DNA of 64,000 bases from positions 1 to 64,000 of the forward strand of contig NMOS02000004.1 of NCBI GenBank assembly GCA_002290645.2. Reading direction: 5' to 3'. This DNA comes from Candidatus Aquirickettsiella gammari. GTDB taxonomy: Bacteria > Pseudomonadota > Gammaproteobacteria > Diplorickettsiales > Diplorickettsiaceae. Positions 55,496-63,994 of the stretch are shown here, in pieces. Made by a program: the position numbers and the translations under genes. The notes below the pieces were generated by a model, which saw only the letters and a list, made by a program, of their open reading frames with translations, did not search any database and had not been told where the DNA came from. Position 1 is the first letter of the stretch. Every line of letters starts with the position of its first letter.

Positions 55496-57007
55496 ATGGA
55501 TTCAATGAATTTAAAGGAAAGTATTTTAGCGGAGTATCTTAAGATTTTTAATGAGTGCCAACACCATATGAATGATGTTTATGATGAGTATCGAAAAATC
55601 GATCGTTCAGCTAATGCTGCTGATTATTACGCAATTTATCGCGCTAGCTGTACTATAGCTAATCTATTTTTTAATATGAAAGAAAACATTAAAGCTAACA
55701 ATTTTGCTGCAGCGGTTACCCCCGTTATTTATCCCTTTACTCGTAGAATAAAGTATGCAAGCTCTGTATTAAACCTAAAAAAAGACCATGATTACAGTCG
55801 GTCCCACGCAAAGCCTCCTCACTCAGCAACCCCACGGAAGCAGGGTGGTGTGCTGTTTCCGTCTGCATTGTCCGGCAGGAAATACGCCCGGGAACGCCTT
55901 CAAATGCGGCTTCAAGTCCGCAGCCCGCGCCTAGCGCTAGATAGCGAGACGCACGTGCTACCGATCATCAACGATTTTTCGCGGGCTAATATACATGATA
56001 TTTTCCCTACGGGTCCTGGTAGTAACTCACTATATTACGAAATAGAAAAAGTATTAGAGAAGAATCCGGAAACAAAAAAATCATTAGGGAATTTACTGAA
56101 ATATACAATTAACGGGCACGATTATTATGAGGTACGGGATAAGATTTTCACATTGATAGTGTCAATTATCCAACTATATCAAGCACTTGAAGAAAAGGAA
56201 TGTAATGAAAATTCTTCACTTTTTCACTACGATTTTCAAGAATCCATAGTTGGATCGTCTGATGAAAGTAAAAATATTTCTTCATCGGTGAAAAGTAAAG
56301 CGCTAAATCAAAGAACCAGCAACCAGGAGGAGTTGATGATGGGCGAAGTAAAAAACAAATCACGACCCTGTAAGCCTAATAAAGTCACGGCGAAAAAAGA
56401 CGATCCGCAGCAGATGATCCAAACATGGATGATTCCGGCGCGGCCGATGCCGGTCGAATTGGGGTCTAGAATGAGTCCCATGGGCACGACGAGGACAGAA
56501 AATATTTCTTCTTGCTGGCGTGGCAGCTCACTCGATAGCGTAACAAATAGTTTTGAAGCACTAACTACTGGTACGATGATTGACGATACTCCTTCTCCAT
56601 CACCCGCTGTTCGATCCAAAAGACCTACTCCTCCGACGAGACAAGGAGAGCACGAAGTGCGAAGTCAAGGAGCCCGCGATAGGCGTGCGTTGACGGGCGA
56701 AGCAGGAAACGCATCACGCCGTAAAGTCATTGTGGGAGCCACTGCGCGCAGCCCAGAATGGGCCAGTGCGTGGCGGACGCAGGACGAATCGGGGCCTACT
56801 TTTAGTCGCGTGATGCGAACAAATTTTGGGGGCACGACGGCCAAAATTTTTCGTGAGCATAGCGACTCGCTTGCTATTCAAGGAAATAATTCGGCGACGA
56901 AAACGATAAAATATCCCGGCGAATTAAGGACCTTGCTCGAAGAAAAAAGCGAACAAGAGAATTATTCTTCTGCTAATGAATCAGCACTTTTCCAATGTCG
57001 AAATTAA
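55496..57007 (+). CDS. Mosaic protein of unknown function with inserted repeat DNA
   Basis: A 503-residue protein I cannot assign. Residues 1-100 and about 155-250 look like ordinary helical protein encoded by AT-rich DNA. They are separated by a GC-rich block (about 103-158). Residues 380-409 are encoded by the 88-bp repeat that is also found after fdxA, and the next 60 residues stay GC-rich and low in hydrophobics (VGATARSPEWASAWRTQDES). The frame stays open through all inserts. It may be a real protein that tolerates inserts in disordered parts, as with Rickettsia palindromic elements, or a decaying gene. It ends 16 bases before cysS, convergent. Confidence 0.55.
   Translation: MDSMNLKESILAEYLKIFNECQHHMNDVYDEYRKIDRSANAADYYAIYRASCTIANLFFNMKENIKANNFAAAVTPVIYPFTRRIKYASSVLNLKKDHDYSRSHAKPPHSATPRKQGGVLFPSALSGRKYARERLQMRLQVRSPRLALDSETHVLPIINDFSRANIHDIFPTGPGSNSLYYEIEKVLEKNPETKKSLGNLLKYTINGHDYYEVRDKIFTLIVSIIQLYQALEEKECNENSSLFHYDFQESIVGSSDESKNISSSVKSKALNQRTSNQEELMMGEVKNKSRPCKPNKVTAKKDDPQQMIQTWMIPARPMPVELGSRMSPMGTTRTENISSCWRGSSLDSVTNSFEALTTGTMIDDTPSPSPAVRSKRPTPPTRQGEHEVRSQGARDRRALTGEAGNASRRKVIVGATARSPEWASAWRTQDESGPTFSRVMRTNFGGTTAKIFREHSDSLAIQGNNSATKTIKYPGELRTLLEEKSEQENYSSANESALFQCRN
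55803..55972 (+). other. GC-rich insert-like block inside the mosaic gene
   Basis: About 170 bases are visibly richer in G and C than both flanks and encode Arg/Pro/Ser-rich residues unlike the surrounding helical protein. The block holds a perfect palindrome CTAGCGCTAG (55931-55940) and a TGCGG/CCGCA hairpin (55905-55922). No second copy is in the window, so calling it a mobile repeat is inference from composition. Confidence 0.45.
56634..56721 (+). repeat. 88-bp dispersed repeat, copy 2 (in frame within a protein gene)
   Basis: Exactly the reverse complement of 127-214. Here it is read in frame as about 29 residues (QGEHEVRSQGARDRRALTGE is the core) in the mosaic gene at 55496-57007. Flanking bases differ from copy 1 on both sides, apart from the point where copy 1 meets the insertion sequence. 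Confidence 0.9.
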
Positions 57008-57023
57008 ACTGAGTAATGATAAT

Positions 57024-58427
57024 TTAAGACCTCCGCCACTCCGTACCGGTGGCGGTATCTTCGAGTGCAACACCCAAGCTCAACAATTGGTCACGAATTT
57101 TATCCGCCGCTTGCCAATCCTTTGCTACCCGCGCTTTGTTGCGTGCTGCAATCAGCTCGGCTATCTTTTGTGTTTCGTCTTGTTTGACACCCACTTGTAA
57201 AAAATGATCCGGGTCTTGTTGTAAGAATCCTAAAATACTCGCCAAAGCTTGCAAACATTCGGCTAATTGGCGCGCTTTTTTTATATCGCCCTCACGTAAG
57301 CGATTTATTTCGCGTGCCAATTCAAATAACACCACCAAAGCATCCGGTGTATTAAAATCATCGTCCATCGCAATTTGAAATTTTTCTTGATATTCCTGAG
57401 TCAATTCAGAGCTATCCGAACGCAAAGCCGCTGACTGTGCTGGGCCGACTAAACCACGTAAACTGGTATATAAACGCTGCAAGGCCGCGTGGGCAGTTTG
57501 TAGATTCGCTTGGGTGTACTGTATCGGGCTGCGATGATGACTCAAAACTAAAAAATAACGGATCGCTTCGGCTGGATATTCGGCTAACACATCACGCAAG
57601 GTAAAAAAATTACCTAAGGACTTCGACATCTTTTGACGATTGGTTTGCACAAACCCAACATGGATCCAGGTATTAACAAATTTTTTATCCGTTGCCGCTT
57701 CGGATTGGGCAATTTCATTTTGATGATGCGGAAAAACCAGATCTAATCCGCCACCGTGAAGATCAAAGTGCTGGCCTAAGGCTTGCATCGACATCGCCGA
57801 ACATTCAATATGCCAACCCGGTCGCCCGGCTCCCCAAGGCGACTCCCAGCTCGGTTCATCCGCTTTAGCTTTTTTCCACAGCACAAAATCTAACGGATCT
57901 TTTTTACTGAGTTCAACCGCAACGCGAGAACCACTGCGTAATTTTTCCAGATTTTGATGCGCTAATTCGCCATAGGATTTAAATTTCTCTACCGCATAAC
58001 AAATATCGCCATTATCCGCTTTATAAGCATAGCCTTTATCGAGCAAGCTTTGGATCAGATCTAACATCGGCTTAATGGCGTCGGTCGCTCTAGGCTCTTT
58101 ATTCGGTGGCAGAATATTTAACTGGGCAAGATCCTCATGCATCGCGTCTATCATACGCTGGGTTAGTTCGCTCATGGTTTCATTGTTTTCTTGGGCGCGC
58201 TTAATAATCTTATCGTCGATATCGGTAATGTTACGCACATAATGAACCTGGTAACCCCGACTCTTTAAGTAGCGCACCATGACATCAAAAGCGACTAATA
58301 CCCGTGCATGCCCAATATGACAAAGATCATAAACCGTCATACCGCAGACATATAAACCGACTTTTTTTCCCTGTAAGGGTTTAAAGATCTCTTTTTGTTG
58401 CGTCAATGTATTATAAATTTTTAACAT
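57024..58427 (-). CDS. cysS: Cysteinyl-tRNA synthetase
   Basis: A 467-residue class I synthetase. Signature regions: CGMTVYDLCHIGHAR (zinc Cys and HIGH), GRPGWHIECSAMS (zinc ligands), and the KMSKS loop in RQKMSKSLGNFF; the C-terminal anticodon-binding domain (about 340-467) is complete. Its start overlaps the gltX end by 17 bases, so the two are cotranscribed and probably coupled. Confidence 0.97.
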   Translation of the reverse strand: MLKIYNTLTQQKEIFKPLQGKKVGLYVCGMTVYDLCHIGHARVLVAFDVMVRYLKSRGYQVHYVRNITDIDDKIIKRAQENNETMSELTQRMIDAMHEDLAQLNILPPNKEPRATDAIKPMLDLIQSLLDKGYAYKADNGDICYAVEKFKSYGELAHQNLEKLRSGSRVAVELSKKDPLDFVLWKKAKADEPSWESPWGAGRPGWHIECSAMSMQALGQHFDLHGGGLDLVFPHHQNEIAQSEAATDKKFVNTWIHVGFVQTNRQKMSKSLGNFFTLRDVLAEYPAEAIRYFLVLSHHRSPIQYTQANLQTAHAALQRLYTSLRGLVGPAQSAALRSDSSELTQEYQEKFQIAMDDDFNTPDALVVLFELAREINRLREGDIKKARQLAECLQALASILGFLQQDPDHFLQVGVKQDETQKIAELIAARNKARVAKDWQAADKIRDQLLSLGVALEDTATGTEWRRS

Positions 58428-59811
58428 CGTAAATTCTCTGGCGTATTTTTTTATCGCCGATTAGCTTAAATAATTTGACCATTTCAGGACCCTCATTGCG
58501 CCCAGTCAGCGCGAGTCGTAAGGGGGAAAATAAACGCTTACCTTTTAGATTTAATTTTTCTTGTAACTGTGGTAATAGAATTTTAAAATCCTTATCTTTA
58601 TTATCTAATAAACCAAGTAGTGTATCCCAGTAAATCGGTTCAACCCCTTGCAAAAACTGTTTGACTTCAGGCGTGAAAACCAATCCGGTTTCGGCAAATA
58701 AGATATCAGCCCATAGCGTTGCTTGTTCTGGAAAACAAATCGTTGTACGCATTAATTCAATAAATTCTAATTTAAATTCACTTAACACACGATCTTTAAT
58801 CTTTTCATCCATCCAGCACGCTAATTTATCCGCCGACAGGTGTAATAAAGCCTGTTTTTGCCAATAAAGCAGTTGGGTATTGTCATAGCGTGCCGGTGAT
58901 TTTCCCAGTCGATGCAGAGAAAATTGCGCCGCTAAGGCTTCGATATCAAGAAAATCAGGATTCGTATACGAGTGTCCTAGTCTGGCTAAATAATTTTGTA
59001 TCGCTTCGGCAAAATATCCCGCTTCACGCAAACTTTTAATACTAAAGCTGCCGTGTCGTTTCGATAAAGGCGCTCCATCTTCACCGACTATTAAGGCCAT
59101 ATGTCCATAAGTGGGAATCGCTAAGTTTAAGGCTTGCAACAACATAATCTGCCGCGGCGTATTGGTAAGATGATCCTCGCCGCGTAAAACATGGCTAACA
59201 CCCATTAAGGCATCATCTATCGCATTACAAAAGAAAAAAGCCGCTGAACCATCACTACGTTGAATAATAAAATCACCGATATCCTCACTGGCAAAGGTTT
59301 GTTCACCTTTTACCAAATCGTTAAAGCGAATGACTTGATCAGGTAAAACATGAAAGCGCAAACTGGGCGATTGACCTTGAGCTATTTTTTCAGCAATTTG
59401 CTCAGCCTTTAATTGACGACATTGACCCGTATAGCGCGGTGGTTTCCCTTGTGTGCGTTGATGCTTACGCATCATCAGCAACTCTTGCTCACTGCAGAAA
59501 CAAGGATAAGCACGGCCCATACTGATTAACTGTTGGTAATAATGGGTATAAATCGCAAATCGTTGTGATTGATAATAAGGACCTTTTCCTTGCTCCTGGC
59601 CAGGACCTTCCTGCCAGGGCAGTCCTAACCATAACAAATCCTTTTCTAGCGCTTCGGCGAGCACCAACTGTGATCGAGTTACATCGCTATCTTCTATTCT
59701 CACTAAAAAACATCCGGGGTGTGAGCGTGCTAATAAAAAATTAAACAAGGCGGTTCTGGCATTGCCTAAATGAATATGGCCGCTAGGACTGGGGGCAAAA
59801 CGAGTTTTCAT
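58411..59811 (-). CDS. gltX: Glutamyl-tRNA synthetase
   Basis: A 466-residue class I synthetase. Visible: FAPSPSGHIHLGNARTALFN (HIGH-like), the zinc-binding CFCSEQ...YTGQCR module, and the KMSKS-equivalent LSKRHGSFSIK; the anticodon-binding domain follows. I use the ATG at 59811; a TTG lies two codons upstream. With tRNA-Gln but no glnS in the window, whether this enzyme also charges tRNA-Gln cannot be said. Confidence 0.96.
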   Translation of the reverse strand: MKTRFAPSPSGHIHLGNARTALFNFLLARSHPGCFLVRIEDSDVTRSQLVLAEALEKDLLWLGLPWQEGPGQEQGKGPYYQSQRFAIYTHYYQQLISMGRAYPCFCSEQELLMMRKHQRTQGKPPRYTGQCRQLKAEQIAEKIAQGQSPSLRFHVLPDQVIRFNDLVKGEQTFASEDIGDFIIQRSDGSAAFFFCNAIDDALMGVSHVLRGEDHLTNTPRQIMLLQALNLAIPTYGHMALIVGEDGAPLSKRHGSFSIKSLREAGYFAEAIQNYLARLGHSYTNPDFLDIEALAAQFSLHRLGKSPARYDNTQLLYWQKQALLHLSADKLACWMDEKIKDRVLSEFKLEFIELMRTTICFPEQATLWADILFAETGLVFTPEVKQFLQGVEPIYWDTLLGLLDNKDKDFKILLPQLQEKLNLKGKRLFSPLRLALTGRNEGPEMVKLFKLIGDKKIRQRIYDVKNL

Positions 59812-59934
59812 AATCAATTACTTTTTTAAAATTCTTACCTTTTTAACCAGGAATAGTCTCGCACATTATGACACTTTTAAAAATAGGCCTTTAGTCTATT
59901 AACAGACGGTTAATTTACGCTATGATGAAATACT

Positions 59935-60660
59935 ATGTCGACCTTATTTATATCGGATTTACATCTGAGTGCCAATCAACCTGGCATAACGACGCTTTTC
60001 TTGCATTTTTTAACCCATCAAGCGCGACAAGCCAAAGCCTTATATATCTTAGGTGATCTTTTCGAAACCTGGATAGGTGATGATCATCAAACTCCTTTCA
60101 ATACCGGGATTATAACCGCACTCGAAGCATTAGTAGCCAGTGGGGTGACGACTTATTTTATGCCTGGAAATCGCGACTTTCTAATCGGTCGGCGTTTTAT
60201 CCAACAAACCGGCTGCCACTATCTGCCCGATCCAAGTGTCATTGATCTGTATGGCCAATCTGTTTTATTAACCCATGGTGATAGCCTCTGTACTTTAGAT
60301 AAAAACTATCTACGCTATCGACGCTGGTCACGTTATCGCCTCTGGCAGTCCTTATTTTTAAAATTACCTGTTGCGCTACGAGAAAAAATTGCCCATCGAT
60401 TACGCGGCATTGATCATAGTATAACAGCGGAAAATAAGGATCAGTATGATGTCGTCCTGAGTCATTTATTTCAGTGTTTAGATCAACATCCTAACACAAC
60501 ACTCATTATTCATGGCCATACGCATCAGCCTTGTATCCAATTAATCCAACGGGAATCTCAGTTGATAAAACGTTTCGTGCTAAGCGATTGGCAAAATAGC
60601 CAAGGAAATGTCTTAGTCGCCCTACCCAATCTGAACTTTGAATTAGTCTATTTCAGTTAA
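59935..60660 (+). CDS. lpxH: UDP-2,3-diacylglucosamine hydrolase
   Basis: Releases UMP to form lipid X in lipid A synthesis, at the inner face of the membrane. The 241-residue calcineurin-like phosphoesterase has metal motifs FISDLHL, LGDLFETWIGDD, MPGNRDFLIGRRF, THGDSLCTLD and IIHGHTHQP. The basic WSRYRLWQSLFLKLPVALRE segment is the membrane-associating insertion typical of LpxH. It confirms a lipopolysaccharide-producing bacterium. Confidence 0.96.
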   Translation: MSTLFISDLHLSANQPGITTLFLHFLTHQARQAKALYILGDLFETWIGDDHQTPFNTGIITALEALVASGVTTYFMPGNRDFLIGRRFIQQTGCHYLPDPSVIDLYGQSVLLTHGDSLCTLDKNYLRYRRWSRYRLWQSLFLKLPVALREKIAHRLRGIDHSITAENKDQYDVVLSHLFQCLDQHPNTTLIIHGHTHQPCIQLIQRESQLIKRFVLSDWQNSQGNVLVALPNLNFELVYFS

Positions 60661-60678
60661 ATCATTCGAGTTAAGCAC

Positions 60679-61566
60679 TTAACCTATTTTTTGTCTAATT
60701 ATGTTTTTAATCTGCAGCACCAGTGCGGCAAATAATACATCTTTTACACTGGAAGCACGCCAACATAAGCCTATCGATCGCACTGGTTTGGGTGGGCTAA
60801 ATGGAATATAGCTAATACCGTCATTGGATTGCTGAGCTAATTGCGGCATTAACGTAATACCATTACCGGACGCCACCATTTGACGTAAGGTTTCTAAACT
60901 AGTGGCACGAAAATTTTGTACCTCGAAGGCTTGCATTTGCTGGCATAAAGCCAGTGTTTGCCCGCGCATACAGTGACCTTCTTCAAGTAATAATAAGTTT
61001 TGTAGTTTGAGATCCTTTTGTTGTATGGTTTTTTGTTGAGCTAAAGGATGTTTCTTAGGCACCGCCAGCAAAAACTCCTCTTCAAATAGGAACTCTGTGA
61101 TAAATTGCGGCTCTTCGACGGGTAATGCCAAAAATGCCACATCGAGCACCCCTGTTTTTAATTTTTGTATCAAATAGGCGGTTTGCTCTTCGACCAGATA
61201 AAAATGAATTTTTGCAAATTGTTGCGATAAAGGGGGAATAATGAGTGGCAATAGATAAGGCGCCAAGGTTGGAATAACGCCGATCCTTAATTCGCCGCTA
61301 TAAGGATCCTTGGCTAAGCGGGCTAGATCATGTATCTCATTAACTTGTGTTAAAATATGCTGTGCCCGTTCGGTAATGGCAAGACCTATATCGGTCAATA
61401 AGACCGATTTATTACCGCGTTCTAACAGCTTTACGCCTAAAACCGCTTCCAATCGCTGAATTTGCATACTAAGTGCAGGCTGGCTGACAAAGCAAGCCTG
61501 GGCGGCTTTGCCAAAATGCCGATAATCGCTCAGCGCCACTAAATATTCAAGATCGCGGGTATTCAT
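60679..61566 (-). CDS. oxyR: Hydrogen-peroxide-sensing LysR regulator OxyR
   Basis: A 295-residue LysR-type activator. N-terminal winged helix (MNTRDLEYLVALSDYRHFGK, then QPALSMQIQRLE), and a C-terminal sensor domain in which the two redox cysteines fall at C199 and C208 (GHCMRGQTLALC), the same numbers as in Escherichia coli OxyR. Oxidation to the disulfide would activate transcription. It is divergent from ahpC-ahpD, its expected target, with a 108-base shared control region. Confidence 0.94.
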   Translation of the reverse strand: MNTRDLEYLVALSDYRHFGKAAQACFVSQPALSMQIQRLEAVLGVKLLERGNKSVLLTDIGLAITERAQHILTQVNEIHDLARLAKDPYSGELRIGVIPTLAPYLLPLIIPPLSQQFAKIHFYLVEEQTAYLIQKLKTGVLDVAFLALPVEEPQFITEFLFEEEFLLAVPKKHPLAQQKTIQQKDLKLQNLLLLEEGHCMRGQTLALCQQMQAFEVQNFRATSLETLRQMVASGNGITLMPQLAQQSNDGISYIPFSPPKPVRSIGLCWRASSVKDVLFAALVLQIKNIIRQKIG

Positions 61567-61674
61567 AAGCTGTTCATAAGTAAATCTTATTAAGATAATA
61601 ACAATAATATATTATACTTATCAAGTGATCTCGCGTACTTTAGCTCTTTTCAAGCTTAATTAAGGGGTACAACT
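61567..61674. promoter_or_regulatory. Divergent oxyR-ahpC control region
   Basis: The 108 bases between the two start codons hold an A/T-only segment around 61593-61622 with imperfect dyads (GATAATAACA and TATTATACTTATC) spaced like the ATAG-type half-sites bound by OxyR tetramers. Assignment as OxyR site and promoter rests on position and weak pattern only. TAAGGGG precedes the ahpC start as ribosome site. Confidence 0.45.
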
Positions 61675-62205
61675 ATGTTAACAGTAGGCGACAAATTTCC
61701 AGAATTTACCGTTAAAGCGACGGTATCTTCCCAGGCAAAAGAGGCTTTTACTGAGATCAATCACAAAACTTATCAAAATAAATGGCAAGTGTTTTTCTTT
61801 TGGCCGAAGAATTTTACCTTTGTTTGTCCGACTGAAATTGCTGAATTTGGCCGCTTAAACGGTGAATTTGCTGAACGTGATGCGGTCATCTTAGGTGCTA
61901 GCACGGACTCTGAATTTGCGCATTTAGCCTGGAGACAACAAAAAGAAGAATTAAGTGATTTGCCTTTTCCGATGTTAGCGGATATTAAACGCGAACTCGC
62001 ACACCAACTTGGCATTCTAGATAAAAACGAAGGTGTCGCTCAACGTGCTACTTTTATAGTCGATCCGCAAGGCATCATCCGATTTGTCATGGTAAGCGAT
62101 CTCAATGTAGGCCGTAATGCTAAGGAAGTATTACGTATATTAGATGCCCTGCAAACCGATGAGCTCTGTCCTTGTAACTGGCAAAAAGGCGAAAAGACTC
62201 TATAG
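61675..62205 (+). CDS. ahpC: Alkyl hydroperoxide reductase, peroxiredoxin subunit
   Basis: A 176-residue peroxiredoxin reducing H2O2, organic peroxides and peroxynitrite. The peroxidatic Cys is C51 in FVCPTEIAEF; C165 and C167 (DELCPCNWQKGE) provide the resolving Cys. The double-Cys ending and short tail resemble AhpC proteins that are recharged by AhpD instead of AhpF. It is transcribed divergently from oxyR and is followed by ahpD after 35 bases. Confidence 0.95.
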   Translation: MLTVGDKFPEFTVKATVSSQAKEAFTEINHKTYQNKWQVFFFWPKNFTFVCPTEIAEFGRLNGEFAERDAVILGASTDSEFAHLAWRQQKEELSDLPFPMLADIKRELAHQLGILDKNEGVAQRATFIVDPQGIIRFVMVSDLNVGRNAKEVLRILDALQTDELCPCNWQKGEKTL

Positions 62206-62240
62206 ATGACTTAAGCAAAAAATTATTTTGGAGACCATTT

Positions 62241-62777
62241 ATGACCATTGAACAATTAAAGGATAAGCTATTAGAAAGCGCAAAGGATATTAAATTAAAT
62301 TTGTCCAGTATTTTAACCGAGGAAGGGGCACCTGATTTGAGTAAAAATCAAATTGGCGGCATTGCCCTCGCTTCGGCTTATAGTATAAAAAACGCCGCGC
62401 TTATCCAATCGGTTTTATCCGAAGTCCGTCCTTATTTAAGTGAAGCAGAAATTAATGCGGCCAAATCCGCGGCTACTATCATGGCAATGAATAATATTTA
62501 TTATCGATTCATTCATTTAGTCAGTGATAAATCATTTGCTGTCATGCCCGCTCAATTACGTATGAATGTGATTGCAAATCCAGGGATTGATAAGCTTGAC
62601 TTTGAACTGAGTTGTTTAGCGGTATCAGCAATTAATGGTTGTGGTATGTGTATTGATACGCACACCCACACCCTGGTCAAACACGGTGTTAGCAAGCTAG
62701 CCATCCAGTCGAGCATACGGATTGCTTCGGTATTAAACGCCGCCGCCATGGGAATAGAAATTGCCGATCAGTCATAA
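62241..62777 (+). CDS. ahpD: Alkyl hydroperoxide reductase AhpD
   Basis: A 178-residue helical carboxymuconolactone-decarboxylase-fold protein with the redox motif C134-G-M-C137 and following His (IDTHTHTL) as in mycobacterial AhpD. It passes electrons, in mycobacteria from lipoylated SucB and dihydrolipoamide dehydrogenase, to AhpC. GGAGACC precedes the ATG. SucB is present in this window, so a link from the 2-oxoglutarate dehydrogenase complex to peroxide defence is possible. Confidence 0.93.
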   Translation: MTIEQLKDKLLESAKDIKLNLSSILTEEGAPDLSKNQIGGIALASAYSIKNAALIQSVLSEVRPYLSEAEINAAKSAATIMAMNNIYYRFIHLVSDKSFAVMPAQLRMNVIANPGIDKLDFELSCLAVSAINGCGMCIDTHTHTLVKHGVSKLAIQSSIRIASVLNAAAMGIEIADQS

Positions 62778-62783
62778 CAAGGA

Positions 62784-62839
62784 CATCAAGAGCCCCCTTG
62801 ATGATGCAAGACTGAACACCTTCGCCTGTGTTCAGTCTT
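62784..62839 (+). terminator. Two tandem hairpins after ahpD
   Basis: Hairpin A: CATCAAG (62784-62790) and CTTGATG (62797-62803). Hairpin B: a perfect 12-bp stem AAGACTGAACAC (62808-62819) and GTGTTCAGTCTT (62828-62839), followed 12 bases later by TTTTT. They close the ahpCD unit and, read on the other strand, the convergent cvpA. Confidence 0.75.
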
Positions 62840-62876
62840 AGCATGTTGCCTTTTTACTCGCTATCAAGATACATCG

Positions 62877-63389
62877 CTAATAAGAATCTTTTTGTAATTC
62901 AAGTTGTGAGTGTATCGAATCGGGTAAGAAACTACTTAACCAATTTTCTAAGGGTTGAAAATGCGGTACTAATACCGATTCTTGCCAAGTGGCTTCTTTG
63001 GCAAACGCTGTTAAGCCAGCCAACATGATTAATAACACCACGACGATAATAGCGCGAGCAATACCAAAAACAATACCTAATACTCTATCAGTACCACTTA
63101 AACCGGTATTCGAAACCAATTGCCCAATCAGATAATTAATCAGCATACCTAACACTAAGGTCGCTATAAATAAACCGACAAAACTAATGACTAATCTTAC
63201 CGAATCAGAATGGATAATGTTAATCAGTAAGTTGGCAATATATTGATAGAAAATAAAACTGACCGTGATGGCAGCCACCCAGATGACTAAAGAAATAACC
63301 TCGCGCACAAAACCGCGCATCACACTAATTAATACCGAAAGCGCCATGATAGCGATAATCGTATAATCGATCCAATTAAAAGTAGACAT
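62877..63389 (-). CDS. cvpA: CvpA family membrane protein
   Basis: A 170-residue inner-membrane protein with four hydrophobic segments, beginning MSTFNWIDYTIIAIMALSVL and containing RGFVREVISLVIWVAA and GLSGTDRVLGIVFGIARAII, the CvpA hallmarks. I use the ATG at 63389, which has AAGGG seven bases upstream; an open frame extends 27 bases further. The family is tied to colicin V export and envelope integrity. In many bacteria purF follows; here no purF is present. Confidence 0.9.
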   Translation of the reverse strand: MSTFNWIDYTIIAIMALSVLISVMRGFVREVISLVIWVAAITVSFIFYQYIANLLINIIHSDSVRLVISFVGLFIATLVLGMLINYLIGQLVSNTGLSGTDRVLGIVFGIARAIIVVVLLIMLAGLTAFAKEATWQESVLVPHFQPLENWLSSFLPDSIHSQLELQKDSY

Positions 63390-63466
63390 CGAGAAACCCT
63401 TAATAGTAAATAGCATTAAGCAGCTTATAATGACACGGCAAGGCAGAGTTCTATTATAAACTATTT

Positions 63467-63994
63467 TTATTTTTTGTAGAGTTCATCCAAACCGAAAACA
63501 GCCTGTAAACGATAACCCGCGGCAAGAATGGTTTCTCGTCCTCCTTGTTGCCTATCGACTAATACAGCGATATCCGTCACTTGTAAACCTTCATTGATTA
63601 GGGTATCCGCCACCTTTAACACACTCGCGCCGGTAGTGATCACATCTTCTATGATTAAACAATTTTCTCCGGGCTTGAAAATACCTTCGACTTGTTTTTT
63701 AGTCCCGTAGGCTTTAGCCTCTTTACGACAGATCAACATCGGTAAATTTTGCTCTAAAGCGATGCACGTTGCCAACGGTAATGCGGTATAAGGAACACCG
63801 CATAACAAACCAGGTTTTATATCTTTTACACAGTCCCACAAGGCTTGAGCCACGGCACGAAGAAGTAACGGATAGGAAATAAGCGTACGTAAATCAATGT
63901 AGATAGGGGAAATATCGCCACTACGTAGTCTAAACTCACCTAACTTAATCACCTTAATGTCGATTAAAGAGGCTAATAAAGCTTTTTTTTGCAT
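63467..63994 (-). CDS. pyrE: Orotate phosphoribosyltransferase
   Basis: A 175-residue enzyme making OMP from orotate and PRPP. The N-terminal LRSGDISPIYIDLRTLISYP binds orotate, and the PRPP motif is CLIIEDVITTGASV. The ATG at 63994 is six bases from the window edge, so its ribosome site is not visible and an N-terminal extension or a fused pyrF cannot be fully excluded, although an in-frame stop (TAA at 63998-64000) argues against it. It lies upstream of cvpA on the same strand. Confidence 0.93.
   Translation of the reverse strand: MQKKALLASLIDIKVIKLGEFRLRSGDISPIYIDLRTLISYPLLLRAVAQALWDCVKDIKPGLLCGVPYTALPLATCIALEQNLPMLICRKEAKAYGTKKQVEGIFKPGENCLIIEDVITTGASVLKVADTLINEGLQVTDIAVLVDRQQGGRETILAAGYRLQAVFGLDELYKK

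Noticed and set aside
60661-60700. GTTAAG-CA-CTTAAC followed by a T-run after lpxH as a terminator
   Set aside because: The two-base loop cannot form as drawn, and with a larger loop the stem is too short.
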